64,000 bases of DNA from Blumeriella jaapii (GCA_009599575.1 VWND01000021.1:1-64000); one strand, 5' to 3'; shown: positions 1-11,460, numbered from the stretch's first letter. Program-made: numbers and translations. The notes: generated by a model from the letters alone, not told the origin.

Positions 1-969
1 AAAAATACTCGGTACGCAATTAAAGCTTTCGATAGCCGTTTATTTCGAAACCGATAATCAAACCGAAATTTATAATTAATATTTGCAAAAACGCTTTCGA
101 CTTTTCGTAAACTTTTATTAAAACGATTAAAACGAATTTTTTTTAATAATGGATTTCGCTTAAATAATCTTTTTTTACGAAAGTTTAAATAGCTTTTTAT
201 TTTTTAAAATTGTATACGATTATATTTTTTATATTAATTGAAATTGGAAGCTCGATACTTTTTTTTTTTTTAATTTCTTATATAAATTAAACGCAGACGA
301 AGCTCGTGCGTATGCTCGCCGTTATTACGACGCTTGAAACTTCGTTAAATCGCATTTTTAATAAGCTTATAACAAAATAAAAAAAAATACGAATAAGTTT
401 CGCCGCGCGATCGATTTTAACGTTAACGATTATATATAGCTCGATATACGTTTATTTCCGATTTTCCGGCCTTTTCGCAAACTCGATAATTTTATAAACG
501 GCCTTTTCAAAATTATAGCCAAAATTTTCGACAACGCTTTTAAGCTAAATCTTTTAATATTATAAACGTATATTTAATTTTTTACGTTAATCGATTACGT
601 AAAGCAGCTAACGACGCGCTTTTAAATCAAATTAATTTAGTTTTTAAATTTATTAATATAATTGATAAGCTTAAATACGAAATCGAAAAATTAATCGCTT
701 ATCGAATGCAACGGAAAATTTTTTAATATAAAACTTTTTAAATAAATTTAAAAAAAAATCTTACGTAATATTTCGCGTTTAATTTTATATATGCTTTTTT
801 AAAAATGCGCGATTTTTATTTGGCGTATAAAAAGCTTTCCGGTTTTTTTGCAAAACTTATAAATTAGCTGAAAGCGTATTTCGAAGGTTTGGATTCGTAC
901 GATTATTTAAATAGCGACGTATTAATAAACAAAAGCTCGAAAGCGCGCTTTTTTCGGACGGAAAAATAA
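1..969 (+). pseudogene. Gypsy-A copy A4, 3' end of pol (integrase C-terminal part), cut by window start
   Basis: Decayed end of a Ty3/gypsy pol gene. It aligns base for base with 9416-10384 of copy A1, so the window opens inside the integrase core, at the region reading like 'ILGTQLKLSIAVYF', followed by a eroded 'TDNQTEIYN' block that holds the last acidic residue of the DDE triad. Integrase would insert the element's cDNA into the chromosome. Many in-frame stops (TAA/TAG where Gln or Trp is expected) show that it is dead. It ends in the polypurine tract just before the 3' LTR. The rest of A4, including its 5' LTR, lies left of the window. Confidence 0.85.
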
Positions 970-1225
970 TATAACGATTCGTTTTTCGTATTATTTTAGC
1001 AACCACGTATAGCTGCAAGCTTTTTAGTTTTCTGATAGGTTTTTTATTAATTATAAAAATTATTTATATATATAAAACTTTTTTTTTTTAGCAACTTTTG
1101 CTTTTTGCAATTATTAATTTTAAATAAATATTTTGTTATAAAACCAAAGGCTCGTTTTTTATATTATATAAATACGGCGACCAGTTGATTGATTTTCCAG
1201 CCCTCCGACTGATTAAATCGTTATA
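970..1225 (+). repeat. 3' LTR of gypsy-A copy A4
   Basis: Long terminal repeat of family A. It starts tataacg (from tgtgacg) and ends cgttata (from cgtcaca), so the canonical TG...CA ends have been turned to TA...TA by G-to-A and C-to-T changes. The inner landmarks 'acgtatagctgcaagc' and 'cggcgaccagttga' are shared with the other A LTRs. The five bases after it (aaaaa) would be the right TSD copy; the left copy is outside the window. Reverse gypsy-E sequence resumes directly after it. Confidence 0.85.
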
Positions 1226-2937
1226 AAAAAGCTGATCGTTTCGCGTATTTTAAAAAAAATAATTATTATAAAAGTTATTTTAATCGTTTTTATTATCCGA
1301 ATTAACGTAAAAGAGTTTTTTTTGCTATTGCATAAAACCTTCGATTTTGCTTTGCATTTTTTGAATTTTAATATCGGTAAATTTTAATATTAAAGTTTCG
1401 ATATTTTTATTAAGCTTTTTTAAGCCAATAAGTTTTTCAAAACGATTAAATAATATAATAATTAATTGTTTTTTGGCGATTTCGGTAACTTTTAATGGTT
1501 AAGCATATTTTTGTATTAAAATTTCCACGTTTTTTTTATAAATAAAAAAAAAAATTCTTTTGGTTTATAGCTTTAATAATACGTTCGCTTTGATTTTATT
1601 TAAAAACGAATTTTACAAATTTAAAATATTAATCGAAAATTTTAAAATTTTGTTTATTAATTTTAAAATGCTTAATAGTTTTATTGGAAATGCTAATTAA
1701 AAAGCCAAATAAAAACAATTTTTTTTGTTTAATTTCGCTTAAAATCTTTTTATTAACGAAAACGTTAAAAACTTTCGTATAAGTACGATAATAAGCTTTG
1801 AGTTTTTTAGCTTAGCGAATTATTATAATAAACTATTTAAAAAAAGCGATAATATCGCGAATTTGCTAACGATCGTGATTTCGGAATTTCAATTTCAAAG
1901 TTTTAATTAGCTTACGCCAGTTTCGAGCCTTAATAGCTTTTTATTTATTTATCGATTTAATAATATTTTTAATAATTAAGTTATAATAACGAAGAAATTT
2001 ATCAAATATTTTAATTTTAAAAACTTCGAAATTTTTACAAATTTTTTTATATTTTTCGATAAAATCGGTAACGTTGGCGCTATTAAATAAAAATTTTTTA
2101 AAAAAGCCAAGAAAAAGCATGCGGCTTTGTATTAAAAAACGGAAAGCGTCGTTGTTTATATTATTAGCGAAAATATTAGTAAGGTTTAAATTAAATAAAT
2201 ATTTTCTGAAATTGCAAATTAAAAATTTTTAATATAAAAAAAATTTTTAATATAAAAAAAATTTTTAATATAAAAAAAATCGTTTTTAATAAAAAAGCTA
2301 TTAAAAAAGTCTTTGTGTTTTTTAAAAAATTAAATAAAATAAAATTGCGTTTAAACATTTGAATAATATATTAGAAAATTTGTTTTTTAATAAATTAATT
2401 AAATTAATATAATATTATTATATAATCCACGGTTTCGATATTCCGTAGCTTAGGCTAATATACGTATAGCCATTTTTTTACTACTTTTAATAAAAAGCCG
2501 CAAATTGTAATTATTATAATCACAAAGCGCAAAATCAAAAAGTTGAGTTTTCGCCAGGCGTTTGACCAAAAGAAATTTAGTTTAAAAAAGCCGGGCGCAG
2601 CGGTCGCAGCGTACGAACAAATATTCGATTTGTTATTTTTAAATAAAAAAGCGATTTTCGAGTTTTGAATTTCGCACGGTTCAAAATTGCTTAACCGTAA
2701 TTTTAAACGTTTTTAAAACGTATTACATTTTTATAATTTAATAATTATACGCAAAATAAAAAAAGCTATTAAAAGTTTTTTATATAATGCAGTTGCGAAT
2801 AATATTATATAAAAAGTTTTTTAAATCGTAATAGCGAAATTTCGAAGTCGATTTTAATTGCGAATTTAAAAAATGCATCGGTAAATATATAAAAACGAAA
2901 CATCGAAATTTAAATTTTTGCGTAAATTACTAAATAT
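1226..2937 (-). mobile_element. Gypsy-E copy E1, 5' part of internal region (leader and gag), reverse orientation
   Basis: Reverse-strand copy of the first 1.7 kb of family E's internal region, collinear with about 57535 down to 55860 of copy E2 and with the forward E0 segments. Read on the minus strand it holds the untranslated leader (2937 to about 2300) and then the gag region, where 'VTDFIEKYKK'-type sequence recurs around 2030-2090. It is broken by A4 on the left and by E0 on the right. A 20-bp unit is tandemly repeated three times near 2221-2282; E0 and E2 have one unit. The E1 5' LTR is expected beyond the right end of E0, outside the window. Confidence 0.8.
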
Positions 2938-3204
2938 TATAAAACGGTAATACTTTATATTAATAGGAATTGATAGTTTTAGCTATGGTCGAGGCATGGA
3001 CTTTTCCGAAATCCTTTGCCATTAATTATTTTTAACAAGTATAAAAGCAAAGCATTTTTTTAAATAGTATTATAAGCACGCAGTTTAATTTATACTTTTA
3101 TTTATTTTTCTTTTTCTTTTTTCAGTTTATTTTAGAAACTTCTTAAACTATTTTATTTACCGATATATGGCCGTATTAATTTGGTTTTTTTATTTATTTT
3201 TACA
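2938..3204 (+). repeat. 5' LTR of gypsy-E copy E0
   Basis: 267-bp LTR, equal in length to both LTRs of E2. It starts tataaaacggtaat (from tgtaaaacggtgat) and ends tatttttaca. Compared with the E2 LTRs (46518-46784 and 57536-57802, reverse), it is much more heavily C-to-T and G-to-A mutated, so E0 has been exposed to the mutation process longer or more strongly than E2. Confidence 0.88.
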
Positions 3205-3691
3205 TTTAGTAATTTACGCAAAAATTCAAATTTCGGTATTTCGTTTTTATATATTCGCCGATATATTTTTTAAATTCGCAATTAAAATAGATTTCGATAT
3301 TTCGTTATTACGGCTTAAAAAATTTTTCATATAATATTATTCGCAGTTGCATTATATAAAAAACTTTTAATAACTTTTTTTATTTTGCGCATAATTATTA
3401 AATTACAAAAGTGCAATATATTTCAAAAACGTTTGAAATTACGGTTAAGCAATTTTAAACCGTACGAAATTCAAAATTCGAAAATCGCTTTTTTATTTAA
3501 AAATAACAAATCGAATATTAATTCGTACGCTTCGACCGCTGCGCTCGGCTTTTCTAAATTAAATTTCTTTTGGTCAAACGCTTGGCGAAAACTCAACTTT
3601 TTGATTTTACGTTTTATAATTATAATAATTATAATTTGCGGCTTTTTATTAAAAATAATAAAAAAATGGCTATACGTGCATTGGCCTGAGC
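3205..3691 (+). other. Gypsy-E copy E0, untranslated leader with primer-binding-site region
   Basis: Sequence directly after the E0 5' LTR. It starts tttagtaatttacgcaaaaa, which is the primer-binding-site position; E2 reads tttaataacctacgc here. Too mutated to name the tRNA primer. A 103-codon open frame at 3385-3696 has no recognised domain and is not conserved as an open frame in E1 or E2, so I do not call a gene. A0 interrupts at 3691, within 'ctgagc|cacggaatatcg'. Confidence 0.7.
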
Positions 3692-3898
3692 TATAACGAT
3701 TTACTTTTTTGCTATTTTTCGTATTACCTTAGCAATTACGTATAATTGCAAGCTTTTTGGTTTTTTAATAGGTTTTTTATTAATTATAGAAATTATTTAT
3801 ATATATAAAACTTTTTTTTTTTAATAATCTCTGCTTTTTGCAATTGTTAATTCTAAGTGAATATTTTTGTTACAAAATCAAAAGCTCGTTTTTTATAC
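3692..3898 (+). repeat. 5' LTR of A0, first part (interrupted by element B)
   Basis: Family A LTR start (tataacgatttac, from tgtgacgattcac), running to 'gctcgttttttatac' at 3898, where element B begins. The LTR resumes at 12111 with 'catataaacacggcgac'. The B target duplication tatac is at 3894-3898 and 12106-12110. Heavily RIP-mutated. Confidence 0.9.
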
Positions 3899-4068
3899 TG
3901 TAACGGCCCGGCTATTCGGCTGTTCGGCTTTCGGCTGTTTAGTTTTCCGTTACAGTTCTGGCGTAGCGCTAAGGGCAGAGGGTTTTATAATATATATAAT
4001 TCGCTCCGAGCTTCTTTCTTTTCAGCTTTTCGTTTGTATCTTAAGAGAAATATATAAGATTCGTTATA
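3899..4068 (+). repeat. 5' LTR of element B
   Basis: 170 bp, starting tgtaacggcccggctattcg and ending ttcgttata. Differences from the 3' copy at 11936-12105 are mostly directional: for example gccaggggcaggggg there has become gctaagggcagaggg here, and the terminal cgtcaca has become cgttata. Confidence 0.9.
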
Positions 4069-4237
4069 TTATACAAACTTTTCGTTCGGAATAACGTCGT
4101 ATTATTGATTATTAATTATTAATTTTATTAATATTAGTTCATTAATTATTAGCTTATTGATTATTGATTATTGGTTATTGGTTTATTGCCCTTTTATCGA
4201 TTACAACTTTCGCTATTTTATTGTTTCCGGTGTATCC
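4069..4237 (+). other. Element B, start of internal region with ttattga-type repeats
   Basis: Between the B 5' LTR and the A1 insertion. It begins ttatacaaac, which resembles the ttattaacaac found after family A LTRs (primer-binding-site position). Between about 4100 and 4195 there is a low-complexity stretch of imperfect ttattgattatt units. No coding capacity seen. The last five bases (tatcc) are the left TSD of A1. Confidence 0.7.
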
Positions 4238-4501
4238 TGTGACGACTCACTCGTTTGCCCTTCGCGTCACCCCAGCAACTACGTATAGTTGCAAGCTCCC
4301 TGGTCTTCTGGTGGGTTTCCCATCAACTATGGAAACTATCATATATATAAGACTCTCTCCCCTTAGCAACCTCTGCCTTCTGCAGTTATTAATTCTAAAT
4401 AAATATCTTTGTTACAAAACCAAAAGCTCGTTTTTTATATTATATGAATTCGGCGACCAGTTAATTAATCTTCCAGCCCTTCGACTGATTAGATCGTTAT
4501 A
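4238..4501 (+). repeat. 5' LTR of A1
   Basis: 264 bp, starting tgtgacgactcactcg and ending gatcgttata. It keeps the TG start that other A copies have lost. The polymerase II-type 'tatatataag' near 4353 could be a promoter TATA element; this is inference from position only. Confidence 0.92.
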
Positions 4502-4854
4502 TTATTAACAACTCTTTTTCTACGCTAGCGACGGCGTAAATTATTTCTCTTTTCGAATTTCTTACGAATCACACCAAAATAATCGACCGGTCGTAAAAAG
4601 GCTTATTTCCGCATTTCGCGAAGGATAGCTTCTGTTCAACGATCTTTCCTTTAGCAGAGCTTTTCAGCTTCTGCTACCATATCTTAACCTTTTTTTTTTT
4701 AATTAGCAAAAAAGCAGCTTTTCTCAAAAGCTTTTTTTCTGAAAAACAGTCCTTCCCCCGAGGAAAAAAAAACAAAGGAAAAGGCAGAGCGCTAACCATT
4801 TCGCCTGCCATTTTTTCCTTGCAACTTAGCGCTGAAAACATTTAATTAAAACTT

Positions 4855-6120
4855 TTGCAAAATCAATTAAAAAAAACGCAAAAGCGTAAACGACAACTTC
4901 TGAAAACTATACGATTGCGACAGATTTTTCAATTAAAACGTTTGATAAAATCTATCGAACGTGCTTCTGCTAGTCGCAAATCTGCTGTTTCTTTTTTTCG
5001 CAACGTTTTATTTCAATTAATAAACGCTGCAAATCAATTTCCACGCTTTTCGCGAACTTTTTTTAAATCTTTCTATAACGGCCAAGATTTTAGCGCGCTT
5101 TTTAAACGCTATAATTCCTATTTATCTGCTAACTTTCGATTAGCTCGTATAAAACGCGTTCCGAATCTTAAATTTAAATTAAATAATAGTAAAGATTATA
5201 AAATACGCTATTAAAAAACTAAAGTTTTCGATAATTTCGAATTCTACTACGATTATTTCGCTAGCGATCGATTTCGCAAGAATTACATATTCGATCAGAC
5301 CGAAAGCGTAGCAAAAGAGTTTCTTATCTCGCGTATTTTAAACCGCTTCGATTTTATTTTTTCCGAAGAATTAATCAAAAAGGTCGCCGATTTTCTGGCC
5401 GATTTTTCAAACGTTTAAAAAACCGAAAACGAATTTAAAATGCTTGCAATAAATACGCACGACGACTTTTAGCGATTTTATCTGCGATTTTTTATTTTCG
5501 CAGCGAACGTCCAAATACGAATTGATAAACAGCTTCGAAACGCTTTTCGCGATAAAATACCAAAGCGTCTACGAAAAAAGCTGCATTTGAAATAAGCGCG
5601 TACAACGACCTTTAAAAATTGGCTTATCGCCGTCCGACAAAAAAAATAAAATTAATTAGCTAAACGAACTTTATACGCGAATCGCTTTTCTACTAAATTT
5701 ATTATTTATTAAAATAATAAATCCTTAACCAAAGCGTATTACAAATCAAATCGTATATACGAAAGTCGTTCAAATGCTCCGCAAGCTTTTTTTTAGCCCG
5801 CTGTTTTTCCTTTTTCCCTACGCCAAAACGCTCCTCTTAGCGTTTTTCCTTTTCGATCGGACCAACGACAACGCTTATTTTTTATTTCATATCAGAAAGT
5901 TCGAGGCTAATCTGCACGATTTTTTACGAGCCGACTCTCGGTTCCATCCAAAAGCCTTCCTAGGCTAATAAGCGTAAACGAAATCGAACCGGCCGAAAAT
6001 TCGCTTTTTAATAACGGTAGTAAAAACGAAAACCCTTTTTCAAACGATTTCCAAAACGCATACGAAAAAGTTAAAAGTTTTTTCGCCAATCGGAAAAACG
6101 CCTAGGCCTAAGCAAAACCT
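4855..6120 (+). pseudogene. A1 gag-like pseudogene
   Basis: Capsid-type region 5' of the protease. The longest surviving open stretch is 4855-5214 (119 codons, no ATG start, so the true start is lost or further upstream). It begins with a very basic Gln/Lys/Arg-rich segment and continues past one TAA into readable sequence such as 'FRKNYIFDQTESVAKEF' and 'KKVADFLADFSN'. A second readable stretch lies at 5774-5968, and a third ('NDFQNAYEKVKSFFANRK') near 6040-6095. No zinc knuckle is recognisable. Identification rests on position and on conservation of the same frame in A0 and A2, not on a diagnostic motif. Confidence 0.6.
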
Positions 6121-6129
6121 TTTTTTTAA

Positions 6130-6330
6130 GCGTATTGCGCGATATACGTTATTTTGATATTCGAAAGCTTTTTAATAGCGATTTATTAACAATTTCCGTT
6201 ATATTTACTAAAAATAGCTTTTCGTACAAAATAAAAGCGTTCGCCGACTTTAAAGCGAATAATTATGCGTTAATCGATTCGGCGCTAATTAAATCTTTTT
6301 TTTTTTTTTAAAATCTTTGATTTAATCTTT
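6130..6330 (+). pseudogene. A1 protease pseudogene (retropepsin)
   Basis: Aspartic protease domain that would cut the Gag-Pol polyprotein. The motif region reads 'ADFKANNYALIDSALI' here, and 'ALADFKANGYTLIDSALI' in A0 (30079-30132) and A2. Consensus retropepsins have D-S/T-G-A, so DFKA is the active-site loop with Ser changed to Phe and Gly to Lys by C-to-T and G-to-A changes. The same damage is present in all three copies. Not functional. Confidence 0.7.
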
Positions 6331-7250
6331 TCCGGCTTTTTTTTTTGTAAAAGGGTATAATAAAGCTCGTGGCCATTTAATTATATATTTTACGTTTTTC
6401 AACCTTATTATTAACAACCGAATACAATCGTTTACTTTTTTTTTAATTACCAACCTCGGAAATTATAATATGATTTTAAAAAAAGCTTGATTAGCCGAAT
6501 ATTAAGTTTTATTAAACTGTAATAAACGCAAGCTTTATTGGCCGAAATCTTACCCCTCTATAATTTCCTACGCTTATTATATTAAAGTTTTTTATTTGCA
6601 TTCTCGAAAGATTTAATCTCGCCATTAAAACGACGCTGTAAAACGTAACAAAAACCTTAATTAATTGTGGCAGACCTACGACGTTGTACGAAGCGCGAAA
6701 AAATCGAATTTTACTCACGGTGCCAATTTCGATAGCGACGCCAATGGAATAATACAAAAAATCATATTATCATCTTCCTAAGCTGACGATTCCTTTTTTA
6801 TTATTTCTTTTTTTTTTTCTTTTCTTTTTCCTTCGTTAAAACAGCTTTTTCGTTTTACGAAAAACAGTTATATTAAAAACCGAAAAAAAGCTTTCGCCGC
6901 GATGGCCTTTCAGCTTAATATAATCGATAGTTTAAATAAGCCATTTTCTGAACCTTTTAAACAACCAATTCGAAAACGAATTTTTTAACTTATTATTTAT
7001 TTAATTTTTATTTGCCAAATTATTGCATACGCTTTTAAACTGATTTTCAGAAAAAAAGCAATTAAAATGTTTTCAACCTTTTTATACGAGATCGACAAAA
7101 TACTAAACGACTTTACGTATAATACTTTTTTTAAAACTTAATTTTATAATTTTTTCGAACGTTTCAAAACGAACGAAATATCGATTTCGACCTTTTCAAT
7201 CAGCTTAACAAAGCTAACTTCGAATAAACCTTTTTTCGAATCTTTTCCTT
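6331..7250 (+). other. A1, poorly coding stretch between protease and reverse transcriptase
   Basis: Belongs to family A, since the same sequence is in A0 (30200-30884 and 37365-37564) and A2 (33030-33930). It includes pyrimidine runs (6795-6830) and broken frames in which I recognise no domain; it probably encodes the protease C-terminus and the linker to RT. Minus-strand open stretches here (for example 6512-6757) have no support. Confidence 0.5.
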
Positions 7251-8640
7251 CGAAATACAAAAACTTCGAACACGTGTTTTTTAAGGCCGCCAGTAACGAG
7301 CTAGCTTTTCACCGGTCCTACGATTATAAAATCGAGCTTATTATAAATAAAAAAAAAGCTGAAATATACTTTTTTATACAAAATATCGATTTCAAAGCTC
7401 GAAATTATCAAAACCTATTTGTAAGATAATCTTAACAAAAGCTTTATCGAACTTTCCACCGCTTTTTTCGCTGTTTTAATGCTTTTCGCCAAAAAACCCG
7501 ACGGTTTATTACGTTTTTGTATCGATTATCGAGCTTTTAATAATATCATTCGTAAAAATCGCTACCTTCTCCCTTTTATCGATAAAACCTTTGCTCGTTT
7601 TTCGAAAGCGCGAATTTTTACAAAATTCGATATTCGTTAAACTTTTTATAAAATTCGAATAAACCTCGCTAATAAAAAACTGACGACGTTTCGTACGCGT
7701 TACGGCGCTTATAAATGCAAAGTGCTACTTTTTGGCTTTATTAATAAACCCGTAATTTACCAACGTTATATAAACGACGTTTTTTTCGATTATTTAAACG
7801 ATTTCTGTATTGCATACTTAAATAATATTTTTATTTATTCGTCCGACTTTTTAAAACACGCTATATACGTTCGCAAAATGCTCCAAAAGCTCGCTGACGC
7901 TGAATTACAAACCGATATTCGAAAGTCTGAATTCAACGTTACTCGGACCCGTTATTTAAGCTTTATTATTTTTATTAAAAACTTAAAAATAAACCCAGAA
8001 AAAATCTTCGTGGTCGCTTATTAAAAGCTTTTTACTATTGTAAAAGATGTATAAAGCTTTTTTGGTTTTTGTAACTTCTACCGACGTTTTATTCGAAACT
8101 ACGGTATAATTGCAAAGCCTTTGATTTATTTGACCAAAGCTAATATTTTTTTCAATTTTACTTCTAAGTATTAAAAAAGTTTCGACCTTTTTATACTAGC
8201 CTTTACTACTGCATCAATTTTATAATATTACAAGCAAGACTTTTTTTGCATATTAAAAACTAACGCTTCCGACGGCGTAATAGCTTTTGTGCTTTCGCAA
8301 TTTTATAACGACGACTAGTTTCCAATCGCTTATTTTAGCAAAACTATAATTTTCGCAAAGCTAAACTACGTCGTATACGACAAAAAAATATTCGCAATTG
8401 TAAAATTTTTAAGCAACTTTCGTGTTAAATTAGCTGGCTCAGTTTATTAAATTAAAATTATTACTGATTATAAAATCTTAAAGTATTTTATAACTTTTAA
8501 ATTTTTAAACGTTCGATAAGCACGCTGGGCCGAGCTTTTCGCCGATTACAATTTTCTTATTACGTACAAACCAGGTAAATACAATTTTTTAACTAACGTA
8601 TTAATACGTCGTACGAGCGAATTCGACCGCCAAAACTTTT
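7250..8640 (+). pseudogene. A1 reverse transcriptase and RNase H pseudogene
   Basis: RT would copy element RNA into cDNA, and RNase H would degrade the RNA strand. RT landmarks in order: 'LFAKKPDGLLRFCIDYRAF' (about 7478-7535), 'ARIFTKFDIR', 'LTTFRTRYGAYKCKVLLFGF', then the catalytic box at 7815-7826, which reads YLNN instead of YLDD. 'FFGFCNFYRRFI' follows at about 8060. RNase H landmarks: 'TNASDGVIAFVLSQF', 'AYFSKTI', 'VVYDKKIFAIVKFL', 'ARWAELFADYNFLITYKPGK'. The longest open stretch is 7722-8024. This is the fungal Ty3/gypsy chromovirus pattern. Loss of both catalytic Asp codons and several stops make it inactive. Confidence 0.9.
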
Positions 8641-8879
8641 TTAAACGCACCTAGCGTTTGCAAATTCTTTTTCGAGCCGATCAGATCGATCACCGCTTTT
8701 TAACTGAAAAACTTCGACTTTTTACGGCCTTCGAAACAGCTGTTTTTATCGTTGAAATAGCTGATTTTTTTTTCGCACTTCGTATCGTTAACTAGCTTTT
8801 TCACGCTAATCGTATAACTAGCAGCCTAATAGCCTTCCGAAAAGAAATTGTACGAAACGCTACGAAAGAAAACAACGCT

Positions 8880-10190
8880 AATAATACTTCGTATATATTT
8901 GAACGCGCCTGCTGCTATATTACGGTCGTTTAATAGTATTAAACGTCGATCATTTTTATTTGGCTTTTATACGAAAAATATACGACCAGATTTCCACCGT
9001 TTATTTTAGCGTTCGCAAAACTACGCAATTGCTTTCGAATTAATATTATTAGCGAAGTATAATAGCTTTTGTAAAACAATACTATCGCAATTGCTACGCT
9101 TATCGAAAGAGTTTTATTCCGAAAAATAAGCGCCCCGGCTTTTTTCAGCTTTTTTCTGTTTTTAATTATTTTTAGAAGCACGTTATAATAGATTTTTGTA
9201 ATTTTAACAAAAATAAATACGGTTATAATAACGTATTCGTAGTAATAAATCGCTTTTTTAAATAAGCTATTTCGATTTTTTGCTATAAAAATATCGACGC
9301 TCGAAGCTTTGCTAAATTGTATATATTCCACGTATATAAGTATTTTGGCCTTTCAAAAAGTATTATTAACGATCGTAGCTTTTAATATTAGTTTACTTTC
9401 TGATTTGAATTAAACAAAATATTCGATACGCAACTAAAGCTTTCGACAGCCGTTTATTTTAAAACCGATAATCAAACCGAAATTTACAATTAATATTTGC
9501 AAAAACGCTTTCGACCCTTCGTAAATTTTTATTAAAACGATTAAAACGAATTTCTTCTAATAATAGATTTCGCTCAAATAATTCTTTTTCACGAAAGTCT
9601 AGATGGCCTTTCACTTTTTAAAATTATATACGGTTATATTTCTTATACCAATTGAAACTGAAAGCTCGATACTTTTTTTTTTTTTAATTTTTTACACAAA
9701 TTAAACGCAAACGAAGCTCGTGCGTACGCTCGCCGCCATTACGACGCCTGGAATTTCGCCAAATCACACTTTTAACAAATCTACGACAAAATAAAAAAAA
9801 GTGCGAATAAATCTCGCCGCGCGATCGATTTTGACGTTGGCGATTACGTATGGCTCGATATACGTTTATTTCCGATTTTCCGGCTTTTTCGCAAGCTCGA
9901 CAACTTTACAAACGGCCTTTTTAAAATTGTAATCAAAATTTTCGATAACGCTTTTAAGCTAAACCTTTCTAATATTATAAACGTACATCCAGTTTTTTAT
10001 GTTAATCGACTGCGTAAAGCAGTTGACGACGCGCTTTCAAATCAAATTAACCCAGCCCCTAAACCTATTAATATAATTAATAAGCTTAAATACGAAATCG
10101 AAGAATTAATCGCCTGTCGAATGCAGCGAAAAACCTTCCAGTACAAAGCTTTTTAGATAAGCTTAAATAAAGATTTCACGTAATACTCCG
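8880..10190 (+). pseudogene. A1 integrase pseudogene
   Basis: Integrase joins cDNA ends to target DNA and gives the 5-bp TSDs seen for this family. Landmarks: 'CYKNIDARSFAKLYIFHVYKY' split by no stop, then 'SKSIINDR' (second DDE Asp at about 9370), 'LNKIFDTQLKLSTAVYF', 'TDNQTEIYN' with the catalytic Glu, 'RPFVNFY', and a basic C-terminal part. The N-terminal HHCC zinc domain is expected at about 9000-9150 but is too eroded to read. The region after 10000 may include a chromodomain-like tail, which I cannot confirm. Confidence 0.88.
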
Positions 10191-10384
10191 CGTTTAATTT
10201 TATATATGTTCCTCTGAAGATACGCGACTTTCATTTGACGTATAAAAAACTTCCCGATTCTTCTGCAAAACTTATAAATTGGCTAAAAGCGTATTCCGAA
10301 GATTTGGACTCGTACGATTATTTGGATAGCGACGTACCAATGGATAAAAGCTCGAAAGCGCGCTTTTTTCGGACGGGAAGGTAG

Positions 10385-10648
10385 TGTAACGATTTATTCG
10401 TTTGCCCCTCGCGTCACTCCAGCAACTACGTATAATTGCAAGCTTCCTAGTCTTCTGGTGGGTCTTCTATCAACTGTAGAGATTATTATGTATATAAGGC
10501 TTTTTCCTTTTAGCAACCTTTGCCTTTTGCAGTTGTTGATTCTAAATGAATATTTTTGTTACAGAACCAAAGGCTCGTTTCTTATATCATATAAACTCGG
10601 CGACCAGTTGACTGATCTCCCAGCCCTTCGACTGATTAGATCGTCACA
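10385..10648 (+). repeat. 3' LTR of A1
   Basis: 264 bp, starting tgtaacg and ending gatcgtcaca, the best preserved A-family LTR end in this part. It is preceded by the polypurine tract at 10363-10384 (cttttttcgga, then a purine run and tag). The following tatcc is the right TSD copy. Confidence 0.93.
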
Positions 10649-10975
10649 TATCCGACCTTTCGCACCATTTTACACTTCTCGAAATTTATTGTTTCAGGCG
10701 CTTCCGATCAATTGCGCCACCTTCTACTACTACGATTATTGCATCTTTTCGAACGCTACCGCTATACTAGCGTTTAGTACAACAGCGACTGCTTTGCAAC
10801 ACTTTAATACGACTACTCCCACCGATAACTTGGTGCTTCCGACCCAAAAGCACCCCCGACAGCTACTACAGCGCCAACCTTCCCTTTGTTTATTCGATAT
10901 TCATTCGCTTCTAGACTAGCTACGTCATAGCTATGTTTACACCATTTTCTGAACAGCTCTGCCAGTTTTATTCAA

Positions 10976-11284
10976 TTGCAACAACAACGCACTTTGGAAC
11001 TTGAGCAGCAGCTTGAAAATCTTCAATCTTTCTTCGAACCGGCGATTTTACCGAAAATCGTCGGCCCAGGCCGTATTTACCCGAACCTGACAATTTCGGT
11101 AGAGCCTGAAAATCCAGTCAAACCTTGTTACCTCTCAAATCGAAAGTTTAAGTACGAATCGACCTTTCGGATTGGTTTAGCCGACCCGATAAAAAGGCTA
11201 TTCCGGGGCCATATAAATTCACCTACCACTAAGATTGCATATTGCACTTTTGCAACGTTCAATTGGTTCGAGAAATCGGCTTAA
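10976..11284 (+). CDS. Element B ORF-1, unknown (gag-like position)
   Basis: An open stretch of 102 codons, not starting with ATG (first codon TTG). Its N-terminus is rich in Gln/Glu/Leu ('LELEQQLENLQSFF') and could form a short coiled coil; the rest has Pro, Arg and Lys and no cysteine-knuckle. It sits in gag position in an element without pol. Codon use is much less AT-biased than the neighbouring A copies, and a G+C-normal ORF inside RIP-ed DNA suggests the element was recent when it landed. I do not recognise the family. A structural, Gag-like protein is only a guess from position. Confidence 0.4.
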   Translation: MQQQRTLELEQQLENLQSFFEPAILPKIVGPGRIYPNLTISVEPENPVKPCYLSNRKFKYESTFRIGLADPIKRLFRGHINSPTTKIAYCTFATFNWFEKSA

Positions 11285-11460
11285 TCAATTTCGGCCCTTT
11301 CAGCCAATTCGGCCCTGCCAATTTCGGTCCTTTTTCTTCCTTCTCTTCGGGCCAGCCCGGCCTTAGCTTCCCTCGGAACGCCCTCGCAACCTTTCTAAAA
11401 TAATCGGTATGCGTACGAATACACCGACCCGCCGGCTGACGTTACGACGCTAGCGACCCT

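Larger units (their letters stand above)
4238..10648 (+). mobile_element. Gypsy-A copy A1, complete 6.4-kb Ty3/gypsy element
   Basis: Complete, uninterrupted reference copy of family A in this window. LTRs 4238-4501 and 10385-10648 (264 bp each), internal region 4502-10384 (5,883 bp). TSD tatcc at 4233-4237 and 10649-10653. Order: gag-like region, protease, a poorly coding stretch, RT, RNase H, integrase, polypurine tract. This protease-RT-RNase H-integrase order is that of Ty3/gypsy. It carries many stops but is less mutated in parts (both LTRs, 5000-6000, 9600-10400) than A0. Confidence 0.95.

Noticed and set aside
4100..4200. Array of ttattga-type units, considered as a CRISPR-like or minisatellite array
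   Set aside because: Units are short, imperfect and without spacers; it is low-complexity leader sequence of element B.
8939..9331. 130-codon minus-strand open frame in A1, with a shorter equivalent at 39917-39705 in A0
   Set aside because: Antisense of the integrase region; its repetition only reflects that A0 and A1 are copies of one element.
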